This document shows positions 5,694-14,376 of a DNA stretch of 64,000 bases, one piece after another (position 1 is the first letter of the stretch; each line of letters opens with the position of its first letter). The notes under the pieces were generated by a model. It searched no databases. It worked only from the letters and a program-made list of their open reading frames with translations, and was not told the DNA's origin. The DNA is taken from assembly GCA_001023575.1 (NCBI GenBank), contig CP011489.1:806001-870000 (forward strand), given 5' to 3'. A program made the position numbers and the translations under genes. The stretch is from Actinobacteria bacterium IMCC26256. GTDB taxonomy: Bacteria; Actinomycetota; Acidimicrobiia; IMCC26256.

Positions 5694-6815
5694 CTATAAG
5701 GGCCAGATTAAGCCGCGTACGCGTTTAGCGAGCCCAAGTGTGCAGAGCGATTCGACGGCGCGAGCAATGCCGGGAGCGTCGAGATTGGTTCTAAGCGCAA
5801 TCTCGTCGAGGGACGCCGGCTCTCCCCCAAGAGCGCGCATTACTTGTCGCCCTGCGTTATCCGCAGGGAGTGTTGGCTTAGTGGCGGCTGAGAGGTTACG
5901 TATTGGAGCCCTCCGCGAGCCTGAGGTCATACCAAGTGCAATTACTACATCGCTTGCATCAAGAAGCGGGAGGGCGCCATCGGCGATAAGAGAGTTGCAA
6001 CCTGCTGCTACGGGGTTACGGGTTGAGCCAGGCTGTGCGAGTACGGGTCTACCAAGTGCAGTAGCAGCGGCTGCTGTGCTTAGAGCCCCACCTCTACTTG
6101 CCGCCTCAACGACGACCACCACGTCGGCGAGTGCCGCGATGATTCGGTTGCGCACAGGGAACCGTTCAGGTCGGGGCCCAACGCCGTGGGGGTGCTCGCT
6201 CACAATAATTCCACGGCTCCTCACTGATGCATATAACGACTGGTGACTGCGAGGGTATGTGACGTCAAGACCGGTAGCGACTACTCCGATGGTCTGCCCT
6301 CCCGCCTCGATGGCACCGCGATGTGCGGCTGCATCAATCCCGAGTGCGAGTCCACTCACGATTGTGATTCCTGCCTCAGCGAGCGTCGCAGCGAGCGCGT
6401 GGGCATCGGCTACTCCATGAGGGGATGCGGCTCGGGTCCCGACAATTGCAACACGCTGCGCCGCTAGAGCGCATGGTCGGTCGCCTTCGTTTAGTAGTAC
6501 CGCAGGAAGGGTTGTGTCTTCTTCCTCAATCGGCCAGTCATCATCGTGGAGGCAACGGAGGCGAGTCCCGTTACGTTTAATGACTCTTGCTGCGCTGAGC
6601 ACGTCGACCATGCGCCACCCTGCAGCTATCTGCGAGCGACCTTCGTCGTTGAGGCGCCTCTCATCGCCGATTACCTTGATCGCTGCTCCGCTTGCGAGCC
6701 CCTTGACCGCATCGATTGGATCGGGCCAAATGTGTAGGGCTCGCTGCAGGCGTGATGGGGTCATTCGCGGCAGCGCCACTAATGCATAAAGAGCAGACTC
6801 CCTCTCGGTCGTCAT
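5694..6815 (-). CDS. dprA: DNA processing protein DprA
   Basis: Recombination mediator that binds incoming single-stranded DNA and loads RecA during transformation. It has 373 residues. The Rossmann-like DprA domain runs from about residue 120 with Val-Gly-Thr-Arg-Ala-Ala-Ser, then Ser-Gly-Leu-Ala-Leu-Gly-Ile-Asp-Ala-Ala-Ala-His, Tyr-Pro-Arg-Ser-His, Phe-Pro-Val-Arg-Asn-Arg-Ile-Ile-Ala and Gly-Cys-Asn-Ser-Leu-Ile. A C-terminal winged helix similar to the DprA WH domain follows. It overlaps comM by four bases (ATGA). In other actinobacteria this pair lies on the same strand as yraN and xerC; here it is reversed. Confidence 0.95.
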   Translation of the reverse strand: MTTERESALYALVALPRMTPSRLQRALHIWPDPIDAVKGLASGAAIKVIGDERRLNDEGRSQIAAGWRMVDVLSAARVIKRNGTRLRCLHDDDWPIEEEDTTLPAVLLNEGDRPCALAAQRVAIVGTRAASPHGVADAHALAATLAEAGITIVSGLALGIDAAAHRGAIEAGGQTIGVVATGLDVTYPRSHQSLYASVRSRGIIVSEHPHGVGPRPERFPVRNRIIAALADVVVVVEAASRGGALSTAAAATALGRPVLAQPGSTRNPVAAGCNSLIADGALPLLDASDVVIALGMTSGSRRAPIRNLSAATKPTLPADNAGRQVMRALGGEPASLDEIALRTNLDAPGIARAVESLCTLGLAKRVRGLIWPL

Positions 6816-8314
6816 GGGACGTCCTGACGAAGGTCTGATGCTTGAAGCACGTCATCAGCGGTGATCTCTGAGCGGTCATCGAGATCTGCAAGTGTGCGTG
6901 CTGTGCGCTGAATAGCCGCCGCTCCTCTACCCGTTAAAGAGCCGGACTTCACAGCGTTGAGCCAAACCCCGTGAGCCTCGGCACTCAGGCCGGCGTATCT
7001 TGCTAGCGCGCCGGCAGGTAGATGAGCATTGCGCCGCCAGGGTAGGCCCGCGTACCGGGCATTTTGTCGTGCGACTGCAGATATCACGCGCTCGCGCTCC
7101 TCGGCAGATGATGCGCCGGGCTTCTCAATCTCTTTAGGTGCTCGGAGTGCCAAGCGCAGGTCGAAGCGATCAAGTAGTGGTGCTGATAGGCGCCTGCGGT
7201 ATTTCTCTCGCGCCACATCAGAGCATGTGCAGTGGAATGGATCGCGCCCGCATGGGCATGGATTAGTGCAGGCGATGAGTGTGAAGTTAGCGGGGAACTC
7301 AAGAGAGCAGGCCTGCCGTGAGATCCGCACAACACGCTCCTCGAGTGGTTGACGAAGTGCATCGAGTGCTTGTGGAGCGAACTCTCCAAGCTCATCTAGA
7401 AATAACGCACCGCTTGATGCAAGGGTCACTTCGCCGGGGTGAGGTCGGCCGCTTCCCCCGCCGATTAGTGCTGGAGTTGAGGCGCTGTGATGCGGTGCTC
7501 TAAAGGGTCTCTTGGTTGCTAGTCGCCGCGCGGGTATCACCCCCGTCGCCGATTGGATGCGAGTCACCTCAAGAGCCTCATCGGGGTCTAGTGGTGCCAT
7601 GATCGTTGGGAGGCGCCGAGCGAGCATTGTCTTGCCTGCCCCCGGTGGACCTGCCATTAGTAAGTGGTGCGCTCCGGCGGCGGCGCATCTAAGCGCCGAG
7701 CGAGCAGTAGCCATGCCGCGTACCTCTGATAGGTCGAAGCAGCCATGGGCCTCCTCCAGACTCGGTGGCTCTGGGGGCGGTGCATCGACCTCGGGCCAAT
7801 CCTCTGCACCAGAGAGCGCCGCCTTGACCCCTGCTAGTGAGTGCGCGCAGCGAATCTTAATTCCCGGTATGAGGCTCGCCTCGTGCGCATTAGCGCTTGG
7901 CACCACGACTGATGTGACTCCAGATCGCGCTAATGCATCGACGAGAGCGAGTGCTCCAGCGACTGGGCGTACCTGTCCGTCGAGCCCGAGCTCTCCAAGA
8001 ACCCCGACCCCATCGAGTACGGATTGCTCGAGGTCGTCGGAGGCGAGCATCAGACCAAGGGCCACGGCGAGTTCGAGGCCTGCTCCACTCTTGCGGACTC
8101 CACCGGGTGCAAGGTTGACCGTTATGCGTCTAAGCGGCCACTCAACTTGAGACGAGATCATTGCAGCGCGAACTCGGTCCTTTGATTCGCGCCCTGCTGC
8201 ATCTGGTAGCCCCACAATTGTGTAGGCCGGTAGACCATTGGATACGTGTACCTCAACGCGGACGAGTTGCCCGTCGATTCCATGAAGTGTCGCGCTGCGA
8301 ACTGAAGCGAGCAT
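6812..8314 (-). CDS. comM: ComM / YifB-type AAA+ ATPase (magnesium-chelatase-like)
   Basis: Hexameric helicase that promotes branch migration during natural transformation. It has 500 residues. The N-terminal third is the Lon-protease-like ChlI domain. The AAA+ core shows Walker A Gly-Pro-Pro-Gly-Ala-Gly-Lys-Thr-Met and Walker B Ala-Leu-Phe-Leu-Asp-Glu-Leu, with Cys residues in Ala-Cys-Thr-Asn-Pro-Cys-Pro-Cys-Gly typical of YifB. The ATG has a good Shine-Dalgarno, GGGAGG, six bases upstream. It is co-transcribed with dprA. The region upstream, shared with xerC, holds direct repeats that may be regulatory. Confidence 0.95.
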   Translation of the reverse strand: MLASVRSATLHGIDGQLVRVEVHVSNGLPAYTIVGLPDAAGRESKDRVRAAMISSQVEWPLRRITVNLAPGGVRKSGAGLELAVALGLMLASDDLEQSVLDGVGVLGELGLDGQVRPVAGALALVDALARSGVTSVVVPSANAHEASLIPGIKIRCAHSLAGVKAALSGAEDWPEVDAPPPEPPSLEEAHGCFDLSEVRGMATARSALRCAAAGAHHLLMAGPPGAGKTMLARRLPTIMAPLDPDEALEVTRIQSATGVIPARRLATKRPFRAPHHSASTPALIGGGSGRPHPGEVTLASSGALFLDELGEFAPQALDALRQPLEERVVRISRQACSLEFPANFTLIACTNPCPCGRDPFHCTCSDVAREKYRRRLSAPLLDRFDLRLALRAPKEIEKPGASSAEERERVISAVARQNARYAGLPWRRNAHLPAGALARYAGLSAEAHGVWLNAVKSGSLTGRGAAAIQRTARTLADLDDRSEITADDVLQASDLRQDVP

Positions 8315-8383
8315 TTGGTTCCTCCCAAAAAATGATGCAGATAACGGCTGCAGTCAGTCGTGTTTAATCACGATTTTGAAGTC

Positions 8384-8442
8384 TCTAGATAAATGCGCCC
8401 CAATATGCTGAGGGCGCCTAAATATGCTGAGGGCTCTAGATA
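8384..8442. promoter_or_regulatory. Repeat cluster between comM and xerC, possible operator
   Basis: TCTAGATA occurs at 8384-8391 and 8435-8442. Between them AATATGCTGAGGGC occurs twice, at 8402-8415 and 8421-8434, a period of 19 bp. The divergent comM-dprA and xerC-sigma units share this 240-bp gap, so a regulator of both is possible. I do not recognise the motif. Confidence 0.5.
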
Positions 8443-8542
8443 CTTCTTAAGGGAGGACCGGAGATCCGCGGCTCCTCGACGGTGCTGATCAACTTAATGA
8501 ATGGGTGGGACACATACGCCGCTTTGTCTCTGCTCTGAGCGT

Positions 8543-8548
8543 TAGCCT
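8543..8548 (+). promoter_or_regulatory. -10 element of a leaderless promoter for xerC
   Basis: TAGCCT followed by six bases (TACGCT) and the ATG. No Shine-Dalgarno is present. The same hexamer and spacing precede proS, truB and RNase J. Confidence 0.6.
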
Positions 8549-8554
8549 TACGCT

Positions 8555-9484
8555 ATGCCTTGGGAAATTGACGCCTATGTAGCGTCACTAACATCTGTTA
8601 GTGAAAATACCCACGATGCCTATGCCTCTGATATCGCGCAGTTCATCGAGTGGGCCGAACGCGGCGGTGCTCCGAATCCAGAGGATCTTGACCATAAGGC
8701 ACTGCGTAGATATCTCGCTTACTTGGATACGCGCGGATTCGCACGCAGATCAATTGCTCGTAAGGCTGCAGCCGTCCGTTCGTACCTTCGATACCTCAAG
8801 CGCCAAGGGACGATTGCTACAGATCCTGGTCGCAGTCTCCGCACTCCAAAGGGTGCCGCACGCCTGCCGCGCGTTCCACGCAGTAGCGAGGCAACAGCCC
8901 TACTCGATGCTGCTGCAGAGGAGACCCTTGATTTGGCCGAGCGGTGGGAGACGAAGAGCATCGGCAGCGCAGAGGATGTAGCAGTAGCTAGGCGCGACCT
9001 TGCAGTTCTCGAGGTGCTCTATGGCACCGGGGTTCGGGTCTCCGAATGCTGCGGCTTAAAGGTCAGCGACCTTGATCTAGCTCGCGGATATATAACCGTT
9101 CTGGGGAAGGGCTCCAAGATTCGCAGAGTCCCTATTGGAGAACCGGCCTCCGATGCCCTGACAGGCTGGCTTCTAGCGGGGAGACCCCTGCTCGCAAAGC
9201 CTGAGACGGAGCCCGAGGCTGTCTTTATCAACCGTCGAGGTCGCCCTATGGGGCCCCGAGATGCGAGGAGAGTCCTCGAGGCCCACCCGCTCCCAGATGG
9301 GCGCTCGCTCCACCCACATGCGCTGCGTCATGCTTACGCCACACACCTCCTCGAGGGGGGCGCAGACCTTAGGGTTGTCCAAGAACTCCTTGGCCACTCG
9401 GATCTAGCGACCACTCAGACCTACACTCATCTAACCCGCGAGCGATTGCGCGCTGTCTACGAAGAGACTCACCCACGTGCCTGA
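8555..9484 (+). CDS. xerC: Tyrosine recombinase XerC/XerD type
   Basis: Site-specific recombinase that resolves chromosome dimers at dif. It has 309 residues. The N-terminal SAM-like core-binding domain is followed by a catalytic domain with all expected residues: Arg in Gly-Thr-Gly-Val-Arg-Val-Ser-Glu, Lys in Gly-Lys-Gly-Ser-Lys, His and Arg in Leu-His-Pro-His-Ala-Leu-Arg-His, His in Leu-Gly-His-Ser-Asp, and Tyr in Thr-Tyr-Thr-His-Leu. An acidic insert near residues 128-150 separates the domains. It is a housekeeping gene at its usual actinobacterial place near rpsB, not an integrase of a mobile element. The next gene begins inside its last codons. Confidence 0.92.
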   Translation: MPWEIDAYVASLTSVSENTHDAYASDIAQFIEWAERGGAPNPEDLDHKALRRYLAYLDTRGFARRSIARKAAAVRSYLRYLKRQGTIATDPGRSLRTPKGAARLPRVPRSSEATALLDAAAEETLDLAERWETKSIGSAEDVAVARRDLAVLEVLYGTGVRVSECCGLKVSDLDLARGYITVLGKGSKIRRVPIGEPASDALTGWLLAGRPLLAKPETEPEAVFINRRGRPMGPRDARRVLEAHPLPDGRSLHPHALRHAYATHLLEGGADLRVVQELLGHSDLATTQTYTHLTRERLRAVYEETHPRA

Positions 9485-10289
9485 TGAACCCAAAAAACTA
9501 GTTACGAGCCAAGGCGACAAGGATGTCGTTGCTTCGCTATGGGCTGAGTACAAATCAACCGGAGCCGAGCAGGCGCGCGAGCGATTGATTCTTAACTACG
9601 CGCCACTCGTGAAATTCGTAGCCGGTCGTGTTGCGTCGGGTCTCCCACAGAGTGTTGACCAAGCCGATCTTGTCTCATACGGAGTATTCGGATTAATCGA
9701 CGCCATAGATAAGTTTGAGCCCGAGCGCGGATGGAAATTTGAGACCTACGCGATCTCGCGTATCAAGGGCGCGATTATTGACGAACTGCGATCAATAGAT
9801 TGGGTTCCGCGTTCGGTTCGAAATAAGGCGCGCGAGGTTGAGCGCGCATACTCAAAACTTGAGGCAGAACTGCATCGCACGCCAGAGGAGTCTGAGGTCG
9901 CCAAAGAGATTGGTGTAACTGAGGCGGAGCTTCAACAGATTCTTTCGCAGATTTCTTATGTCGGGGTAGTGGCACTCGACGAGGTAGTCGGCGGCGGCGA
10001 GCAAGGTAGCGGTGGAACCACGGTCGGAGACATGGTGGCCGGATCAGTCGGCGACCCCGTTGCTGCCTTCGAGGTCGAGGAGATGAAGCACATCCTCGCC
10101 GATGCAATCAATCGCATGCCTGAGCGCGAGCGCCTAGTTTTAACGCTTTATTACTACGAGGGATTAACCCTCGCCGAGATAGGTGAAGTACTCGAGGTTA
10201 CCGAGAGTCGCGTCTGTCAGATTCATACGAAGGCGATCCTCCAACTGCGCTCACGTTTTGTAGAGCCCGAGCGTTCATCTGCAGAGTAG
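9477..10289 (+). CDS. whiG: RNA polymerase sigma factor, FliA/WhiG family
   Basis: Group 3 sigma factor of 270 residues with regions 2, 3 and 4. Region 2 shows [13 protein letters not shown] and [15 protein letters not shown]. Region 4 ends in Leu-Thr-Leu-Ala-Glu-Ile-Gly-Glu and Glu-Ser-Arg-Val-Cys-Gln-Ile-His. This pattern is typical of FliA and of WhiG, the streptomycete sporulation sigma at the same locus. The window has no flagellar genes and no anti-sigma gene beside it. The GTG start overlaps the end of xerC by eight bases, so expression is coupled to the recombinase. Confidence 0.9.
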   Translation: MPDEPKKLVTSQGDKDVVASLWAEYKSTGAEQARERLILNYAPLVKFVAGRVASGLPQSVDQADLVSYGVFGLIDAIDKFEPERGWKFETYAISRIKGAIIDELRSIDWVPRSVRNKAREVERAYSKLEAELHRTPEESEVAKEIGVTEAELQQILSQISYVGVVALDEVVGGGEQGSGGTTVGDMVAGSVGDPVAAFEVEEMKHILADAINRMPERERLVLTLYYYEGLTLAEIGEVLEVTESRVCQIHTKAILQLRSRFVEPERSSAE

Positions 10290-10367
10290 TTAAAACTGCA
10301 ATTAGTTGAGGGCCAGTCATCAAGGGCCAGCGGCAAGGGCAGCACTCGTCGCTCAGCGACCTTGATC

Positions 10368-10392
10368 GAGAGAACCTTTGTTGAGTTCTCTC
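10368..10392 (+). terminator. Hairpin after the sigma factor gene
   Basis: A perfect 8-bp stem GAGAGAAC / GTTCTCTC with a nine-base loop lies 78 bases after the sigma factor stop. No U-tract follows; the sequence turns AT-rich ten bases later. Confidence 0.55.
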
Positions 10393-10449
10393 CGAACCTC
10401 CCCGTTTATTAGTAGGGGCCAGCAGATCTAAGACTGGCGAGTTCGTAGA

Positions 10450-11007
10450 TTGGCAAGGTGGCGCATGAAGTACCTAAGAGCACGCTCCGCAATATTCGTA
10501 GTCGTAACCGTTTTCGCCTCTCAGAGTCTGCAGCGAGTTGAGGCGGCTATGAACGGCACCGGAGAAGTATGGGGCTCACCTGTTACGCCTGGCTCTCCGG
10601 CGCTTAGAGGAGCGCCCGGGGGAACCGATGGGCGCGTAGTGAAATTCTTTGCGGCGCCGCGCGTCCCGTGGGGGCCCGGGCATCGAGGTATCGATATTGC
10701 GCTGCGGCCTGGGTCAGTAGTGCACTCGGTCTCGGGGGGCATAGTCTCAATGGCCGGGCCTGTGGCCGGGGCAAATAGCGTCGTCATCCGGCACTCGGAC
10801 GGCACGCGTTCTGGCTACTCATTCCTCTCCCTGGTCCTAGTTGCGAAGGGTGATCGAGTCGCCAGGGGCGAGGCCCTTGGGATCTCGGGTGGAACCGGCC
10901 CGGGGCACCTGAATCCGGGGGTGCTACACCTCTCATGGAGGGTAGGCGAGGAGTACAGAGATCCCCTCTCGCGGCTGGCGCCGAGGGCCTGGCATTTCGT
11001 TGCTTAG
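10450..11007 (+). CDS. Secreted M23 (LytM-like) peptidase domain protein, probably degenerate
   Basis: A protein of 185 residues with an N-terminal signal or anchor (hydrophobic stretch [11 protein letters not shown], residues 13-23) and one LytM fold. The first metal motif is intact: His-Arg-Gly-Ile-Asp. The usual Tyr-x-His-Leu reads Tyr-Ser-Phe-Leu, and the His-x-His motif reads His-Leu-Ser. A zinc ligand and a catalytic His therefore appear lost. The M23 gene beside rpsB in other actinobacteria also departs from His-x-His, so this may be a structural or activator protein like EnvC/NlpD. The start is uncertain: TTG at 10450, or ATG at 10465 with AGGTGG just upstream. Confidence 0.8.
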   Translation: MARWRMKYLRARSAIFVVVTVFASQSLQRVEAAMNGTGEVWGSPVTPGSPALRGAPGGTDGRVVKFFAAPRVPWGPGHRGIDIALRPGSVVHSVSGGIVSMAGPVAGANSVVIRHSDGTRSGYSFLSLVLVAKGDRVARGEALGISGGTGPGHLNPGVLHLSWRVGEEYRDPLSRLAPRAWHFVA

Positions 11008-11049
11008 CGTTTTGGATCCCCGGCCCGGAGGGTTTGGGCCTAGTGCGGC

Positions 11050-11167
11050 TACACTCACCGCCGTCCCCGGCACTCCGTCGGGGCGACTTTCACGCCCGTC
11101 GACCCGACGGTCGCTGCCACCAGGTAGTGCGGGACGGGCGGTTGAACAACCGAGGGAAGGATGGATT
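11050..11167 (+). promoter_or_regulatory. Promoter and leader of rpsB
   Basis: TACACT at 11050-11055 is a likely -10, which gives a leader of about 105 bases. The leader holds a CCCCG / CGGGG stem near 11075-11095 and other GC-rich arms, then GGAAGG seven bases before the GTG start. Autoregulation by S2 through such leaders is known elsewhere, but I do not recognise a described leader family here. Confidence 0.4.
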
Positions 11168-12103
11168 GTGGCTGTAGTCACGATGAAGCAATTGTTGGAG
11201 TCAGGGGTCCACTTCGGACACCAGACGCGTCGTTGGAACCCGAAGATGAAGAGATTCATCCTTGGTGAGCGAAACGGCATCTATGTAATCGATCTTGAGC
11301 AGACTCTTGATCGCATTGATACTGCATACCGCTTTGTGCGTACAACAGTAGAGAACGGCGGTACCGTCCTCTTTGTTGGTACGAAGAAGCAGGCTCAAGA
11401 GCCAGTGCAGCGCCATGCAGATCGCGTTGGCCAGCCTTACGTCAACTTCCGTTGGCTAGGTGGCATGCTCACAAACTTCACCACGGTGCACCAGCGCGTC
11501 GGCAAGATGCGCGAGATGGCACGTATGGAGGAGACCGGCGAGGTTGATCTCATGATCAAGAAGGAAGGCCTTAAGCTGCGTCGCGACCTAACGAAGCTTC
11601 AGCGCAACCTCGGTGGAATCCGCAACATGGAGAAGCTCCCGGCTGTCGTCTTTGTTATCGACACGAAGAAGGAGCACATCGCCGTTACCGAGGCAAACCG
11701 CCTTGGGATTCCAGTTGTTGCCGTCGTAGACACAAACTGTGACCCCGACATCATCACCTTTGCCATTCCAGGTAACGACGATGCCATGCGCTCAGCCGAC
11801 CTGATGTGCCGAGTAATCGCCGATGCTGTTGAGGAGGGTCGTTACCTCGCTTCACGCAAGGGTGCACGGCCTGGAACAAAGGCTGAGGCTCCTGTAGCTC
11901 CAGTACTTACTCCTGAGGAGAAGGCCGAGCGCGCCGAGGCCCAGGCCAAGGCTCGTAACGAGGCAGCAGCTGCTCAGGCAGAGCGTGAGCGTCGCCTCGA
12001 GGAGTCCAAGGCACAGGCTGCCGCAGCTCCAGCAGAGGCCGCAGCAGAGGAAGTTGACCCAGCGGTTGAGACCGTAACGGGATCAGGCACGGAGGCCGGC
12101 TAA
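11168..12103 (+). CDS. rpsB: 30S ribosomal protein S2
   Basis: S2 of the small subunit, 311 residues from the GTG at 11168. The N-terminus [19 protein letters not shown] matches actinobacterial S2, which fixes the start; starting further upstream would add 56 non-homologous residues. The fold ends near residue 240. The last 70 residues are an Ala/Glu-rich tail with a predicted helix ([11 protein letters not shown]), similar in composition to the tail at the left edge of the window. It begins the rpsB-tsf-pyrH-frr operon. Confidence 0.97.
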   Translation: MAVVTMKQLLESGVHFGHQTRRWNPKMKRFILGERNGIYVIDLEQTLDRIDTAYRFVRTTVENGGTVLFVGTKKQAQEPVQRHADRVGQPYVNFRWLGGMLTNFTTVHQRVGKMREMARMEETGEVDLMIKKEGLKLRRDLTKLQRNLGGIRNMEKLPAVVFVIDTKKEHIAVTEANRLGIPVVAVVDTNCDPDIITFAIPGNDDAMRSADLMCRVIADAVEEGRYLASRKGARPGTKAEAPVAPVLTPEEKAERAEAQAKARNEAAAAQAERERRLEESKAQAAAAPAEAAAEEVDPAVETVTGSGTEAG

Positions 12104-12105
12104 GC

Positions 12106-12951
12106 GTGGGTGAATACACAGCTAAAGACGTAGCTGCGCTCCGCAAGGAGACCGGCGCCGGAATGATGGACTGCAAGAAGGCGCTCGAGGAGACCTCTGG
12201 CGGCCTTGAAGAAGCAAAAGACTGGCTACGCAAGAAGGGGCTCGCAGGAGCCACAAAGCGTGCTGGCCGCTCTGCTGATCAGGGAGCAATCGATGTCTCT
12301 GTTAATGGCGGAGTAGCAGCGCTAGTTGAGCTCACTGCGGAGACCGATTTCGTTGCTAAGAGCGAAGACTTCCGCGGACTTGTAGCGCGCTTAGTCGCCC
12401 AGGTCTCAGCAAACGGAGACGCCGGCCTAGCCGAGCAGCCTTTTGAGGGCACGACTGTTGGAGAGTACGTAACCCAAGCAGCATCGCGCCTTGGAGAGAA
12501 TGTTGGCATTGGTCGCGTCGTTCGCTATGAGACAACTGACGGACTCGTCGATTCGTATAAGCACATCCAGAACGAGCGTGGAGTCATTGGAGTGCTTGTT
12601 GAGCTCTCCGGCGTAGATGCTTCTAGCGCTGCAGCTCTAGAGGTTGCTCATGATGTAGTGCTGCACATCGCTAGCGCTGCTCCTCGTTACACGACACGGT
12701 CTGATGTACCTGCAGACGCTATTGAGCGTGAGCGTGCAGTGCTTACCGAACTAACTCGCAACGAAGGCAAGCCGGAAGCCTCTATCGAGAAGATTGTTGA
12801 GGCTCGCCTTAACTCCTTCTACAAGGACTATGTCCTCGAGGAGCAGGGATTCGTTAAGGACCCCAAGGTCACGGTCGGCTCTCTTGTATCCGGGCTCGGC
12901 GGCGCTGCTGCTATTAAACGCTTTGCTCGGGTGAAGATCGGCGAGGAATAG
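12106..12951 (+). CDS. tsf: Elongation factor Ts
   Basis: Nucleotide exchange factor for EF-Tu, 281 residues. The UBA-like N-terminus is diagnostic: [19 protein letters not shown]. The EF-Tu contact motif Thr-Asp-Phe-Val-Ala follows near residue 80. The GTG start lies two bases after rpsB. Its last codons contain GAGGA, placed suitably to act as a Shine-Dalgarno for pyrH just beyond the TAG. Confidence 0.97.
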   Translation: MGEYTAKDVAALRKETGAGMMDCKKALEETSGGLEEAKDWLRKKGLAGATKRAGRSADQGAIDVSVNGGVAALVELTAETDFVAKSEDFRGLVARLVAQVSANGDAGLAEQPFEGTTVGEYVTQAASRLGENVGIGRVVRYETTDGLVDSYKHIQNERGVIGVLVELSGVDASSAAALEVAHDVVLHIASAAPRYTTRSDVPADAIERERAVLTELTRNEGKPEASIEKIVEARLNSFYKDYVLEEQGFVKDPKVTVGSLVSGLGGAAAIKRFARVKIGEE

Positions 12952-12953
12952 TC

Positions 12954-13718
12954 ATCGTCGCTACCAACACCCGAGATCTTGCCGACTCTGGAGCATTCCA
13001 GAGAGTGGTGCTGAAGCTCTCGGGTGAGGCGTTTGCAGACCCGGAGACTGGGTTTGGAATCGATGCTTCGATTGTGGCTCGCATAGCTGAGGAGACTGCA
13101 GAGGCGGCAGCCGAGTTTAAGGCTGAGATTGCTGTAGTCGTTGGTGGTGGAAACATCTTCCGTGGAATGGCAGGAGCGACTCGTGGAATGGATCGCGCTC
13201 GCGCCGATTACATGGGGATGCTTGCGACCGTAATAAACGCATTAGCTCTTCACGATGCATTCGAGGCCGTTGGTCAGCAATCTCGTGTACAGACAGCGAT
13301 CACTATGGCTCAGGTCGCTGAGCCCTACATACCGCGTCGAGCGATCCGTCATCTCGAGAAGGGCCGAATCGTTGTCTTCGCGGCCGGTACCGGAAACCCC
13401 TACTTCACGACCGATACAACTGCAGCATTACGCGCAGCGGAGATTGGTGCAGGGGCTATTTTGAAAGGCACACACTCTGGTGTCGACGGAATTTACTCTG
13501 CAGATCCAAGGCTTGATGCAGAGGCTGTGAAGCTCACATCAATCTCGCATCTAGATGTGTTAAACCGAGGCCTGAAGGTAATGGACTCAACCGCAATTAC
13601 ATTCTGTATGGATAACCAACTTCCGATCATCGTCTTCGATGTATCGGCCCCTGGGAATATTCGGCGGGTATTCCAGGGAGAGCCAATCGGCACACTGGTG
13701 CACGCAAAGGAGAGCTGA
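12954..13718 (+). CDS. pyrH: Uridylate kinase PyrH, with a probable non-standard start
   Basis: UMP kinase of the amino-acid-kinase fold making UDP. Clear motifs are Val-Leu-Lys-Leu-Ser-Gly-Glu-Ala-Phe, [10 protein letters not shown] and [10 protein letters not shown]. The first ordinary start codon in frame is GTG at 13005, which would begin inside the first beta strand. The frame continues upstream to tsf with residues that look like a normal PyrH N-terminus (Ser-Gly-Ala-Phe-Gln-Arg-Val-Val). There is no ATG, GTG or TTG there. An ATC at 12954 lies six bases after GAGGA, so I place the start there with caution. If wrong, the gene is 13005-13718. Confidence 0.9.
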   Translation: MVATNTRDLADSGAFQRVVLKLSGEAFADPETGFGIDASIVARIAEETAEAAAEFKAEIAVVVGGGNIFRGMAGATRGMDRARADYMGMLATVINALALHDAFEAVGQQSRVQTAITMAQVAEPYIPRRAIRHLEKGRIVVFAAGTGNPYFTTDTTAALRAAEIGAGAILKGTHSGVDGIYSADPRLDAEAVKLTSISHLDVLNRGLKVMDSTAITFCMDNQLPIIVFDVSAPGNIRRVFQGEPIGTLVHAKES

Positions 13719-13719
13719 G

Positions 13720-14283
13720 ATGCCAAGCGTTCCAGAGATAGTCAAAGAGTGCGAAGAGAACATGAGGAAGGCTGTAGTCCACCTTCAGGAAGAGTTCGCA
13801 ACTGTGCGTACAGGGCGCGCCTCCTCGGCAATGGTTGAGAAGATTCGTGTCGAGTACTACGGATCTGAGGTTCCGCTTCAGCAGTTGGCGAGTTTCTCCG
13901 TGCCTGAGCCGCGAGTCTTGGTAGTGGCGCCGTTCGACAAGACCGCGTTGAAAGATATCGAGAAGGCTCTCCAGTCGAGCGATCTCGGCATCACACCTTC
14001 GAATGACGGTTCCATTATTCGTCTTACCTTCCCTCAGTTGACCGAAGAACGGCGCAAAGAGTTGGTCAAGATGGTCAAGCATCGGGGAGAGGACGGGAAG
14101 GTAGCGGTTCGTAATGTGCGCCGCTCTGCCAAGCAGTCTTTCGAGGCGCTAGAGAAGGACGGAGGGATCTCACGCGACGAGTTGGAGCGGGTTGAGAAGG
14201 ATCTCCAGAAGACGACAGACAAGGTCATTGCCGAGATCGATGAGATGCTTGTGCATAAGGAGAGAGAACTTTTAGAGGTTTAA
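13720..14283 (+). CDS. frr: Ribosome recycling factor
   Basis: Splits post-termination ribosomes with EF-G. The ATG at 13720 gives 187 residues, the normal size, with Glu-Met-like helix start Val-Lys-Glu-Cys-Glu-Glu-Asn-Met-Arg-Lys-Ala, then Arg-Thr-Gly-Arg-Ala-Ser and the Tyr-Tyr-Gly segment. The C-terminal helix contains Asn-Val-Arg-Arg-Ser-Ala. The ATG is one base after the pyrH TGA, so the two are coupled. An earlier in-frame start inside pyrH is rejected because the added residues are not RRF-like. Confidence 0.97.
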   Translation: MPSVPEIVKECEENMRKAVVHLQEEFATVRTGRASSAMVEKIRVEYYGSEVPLQQLASFSVPEPRVLVVAPFDKTALKDIEKALQSSDLGITPSNDGSIIRLTFPQLTEERRKELVKMVKHRGEDGKVAVRNVRRSAKQSFEALEKDGGISRDELERVEKDLQKTTDKVIAEIDEMLVHKERELLEV

Positions 14284-14339
14284 GGCCTAGATGTTGGGGG
14301 TCTATTGCCAAGTTCCCGGCGATCTAGACCTCGCCCGTC

Positions 14340-14345
14340 TAGCCT
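14340..14345 (+). promoter_or_regulatory. -10 element for cdsA
   Basis: TAGCCT ends seven bases before an ATG at 14353 that opens a short leaderless frame. The cdsA GTG itself is at 14373, behind an AGGGGG Shine-Dalgarno. Confidence 0.55.
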
Positions 14346-14352
14346 CAGCATG

Positions 14353-14376
14353 ATGCGGAATAGGGGGTACCTGTGA
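14353..14376 (+). CDS. Putative leaderless seven-residue leader peptide of cdsA
   Basis: If transcription begins seven bases after TAGCCT, the mRNA starts with ATG and reads Met-Arg-Asn-Arg-Gly-Tyr-Leu-stop. An extra ATG directly upstream is in the same frame. The TGA at 14374-14376 overlaps the cdsA GTG at 14373-14375. A ribosome finishing this frame would stand on the cdsA start, which suggests coupling. This is inference from spacing only. Confidence 0.4.
   Translation: MRNRGYL

Noticed and set aside
7512-8150. A 212-residue plus-strand frame
   Set aside because: Antisense of comM, which has full Walker motifs and a good Shine-Dalgarno on the other strand.
8555-9484. Integrase of a mobile element
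   Set aside because: The tyrosine recombinase sits in the conserved dprA-xerC-whiG-rpsB context with no attachment sites, so it is housekeeping XerC.
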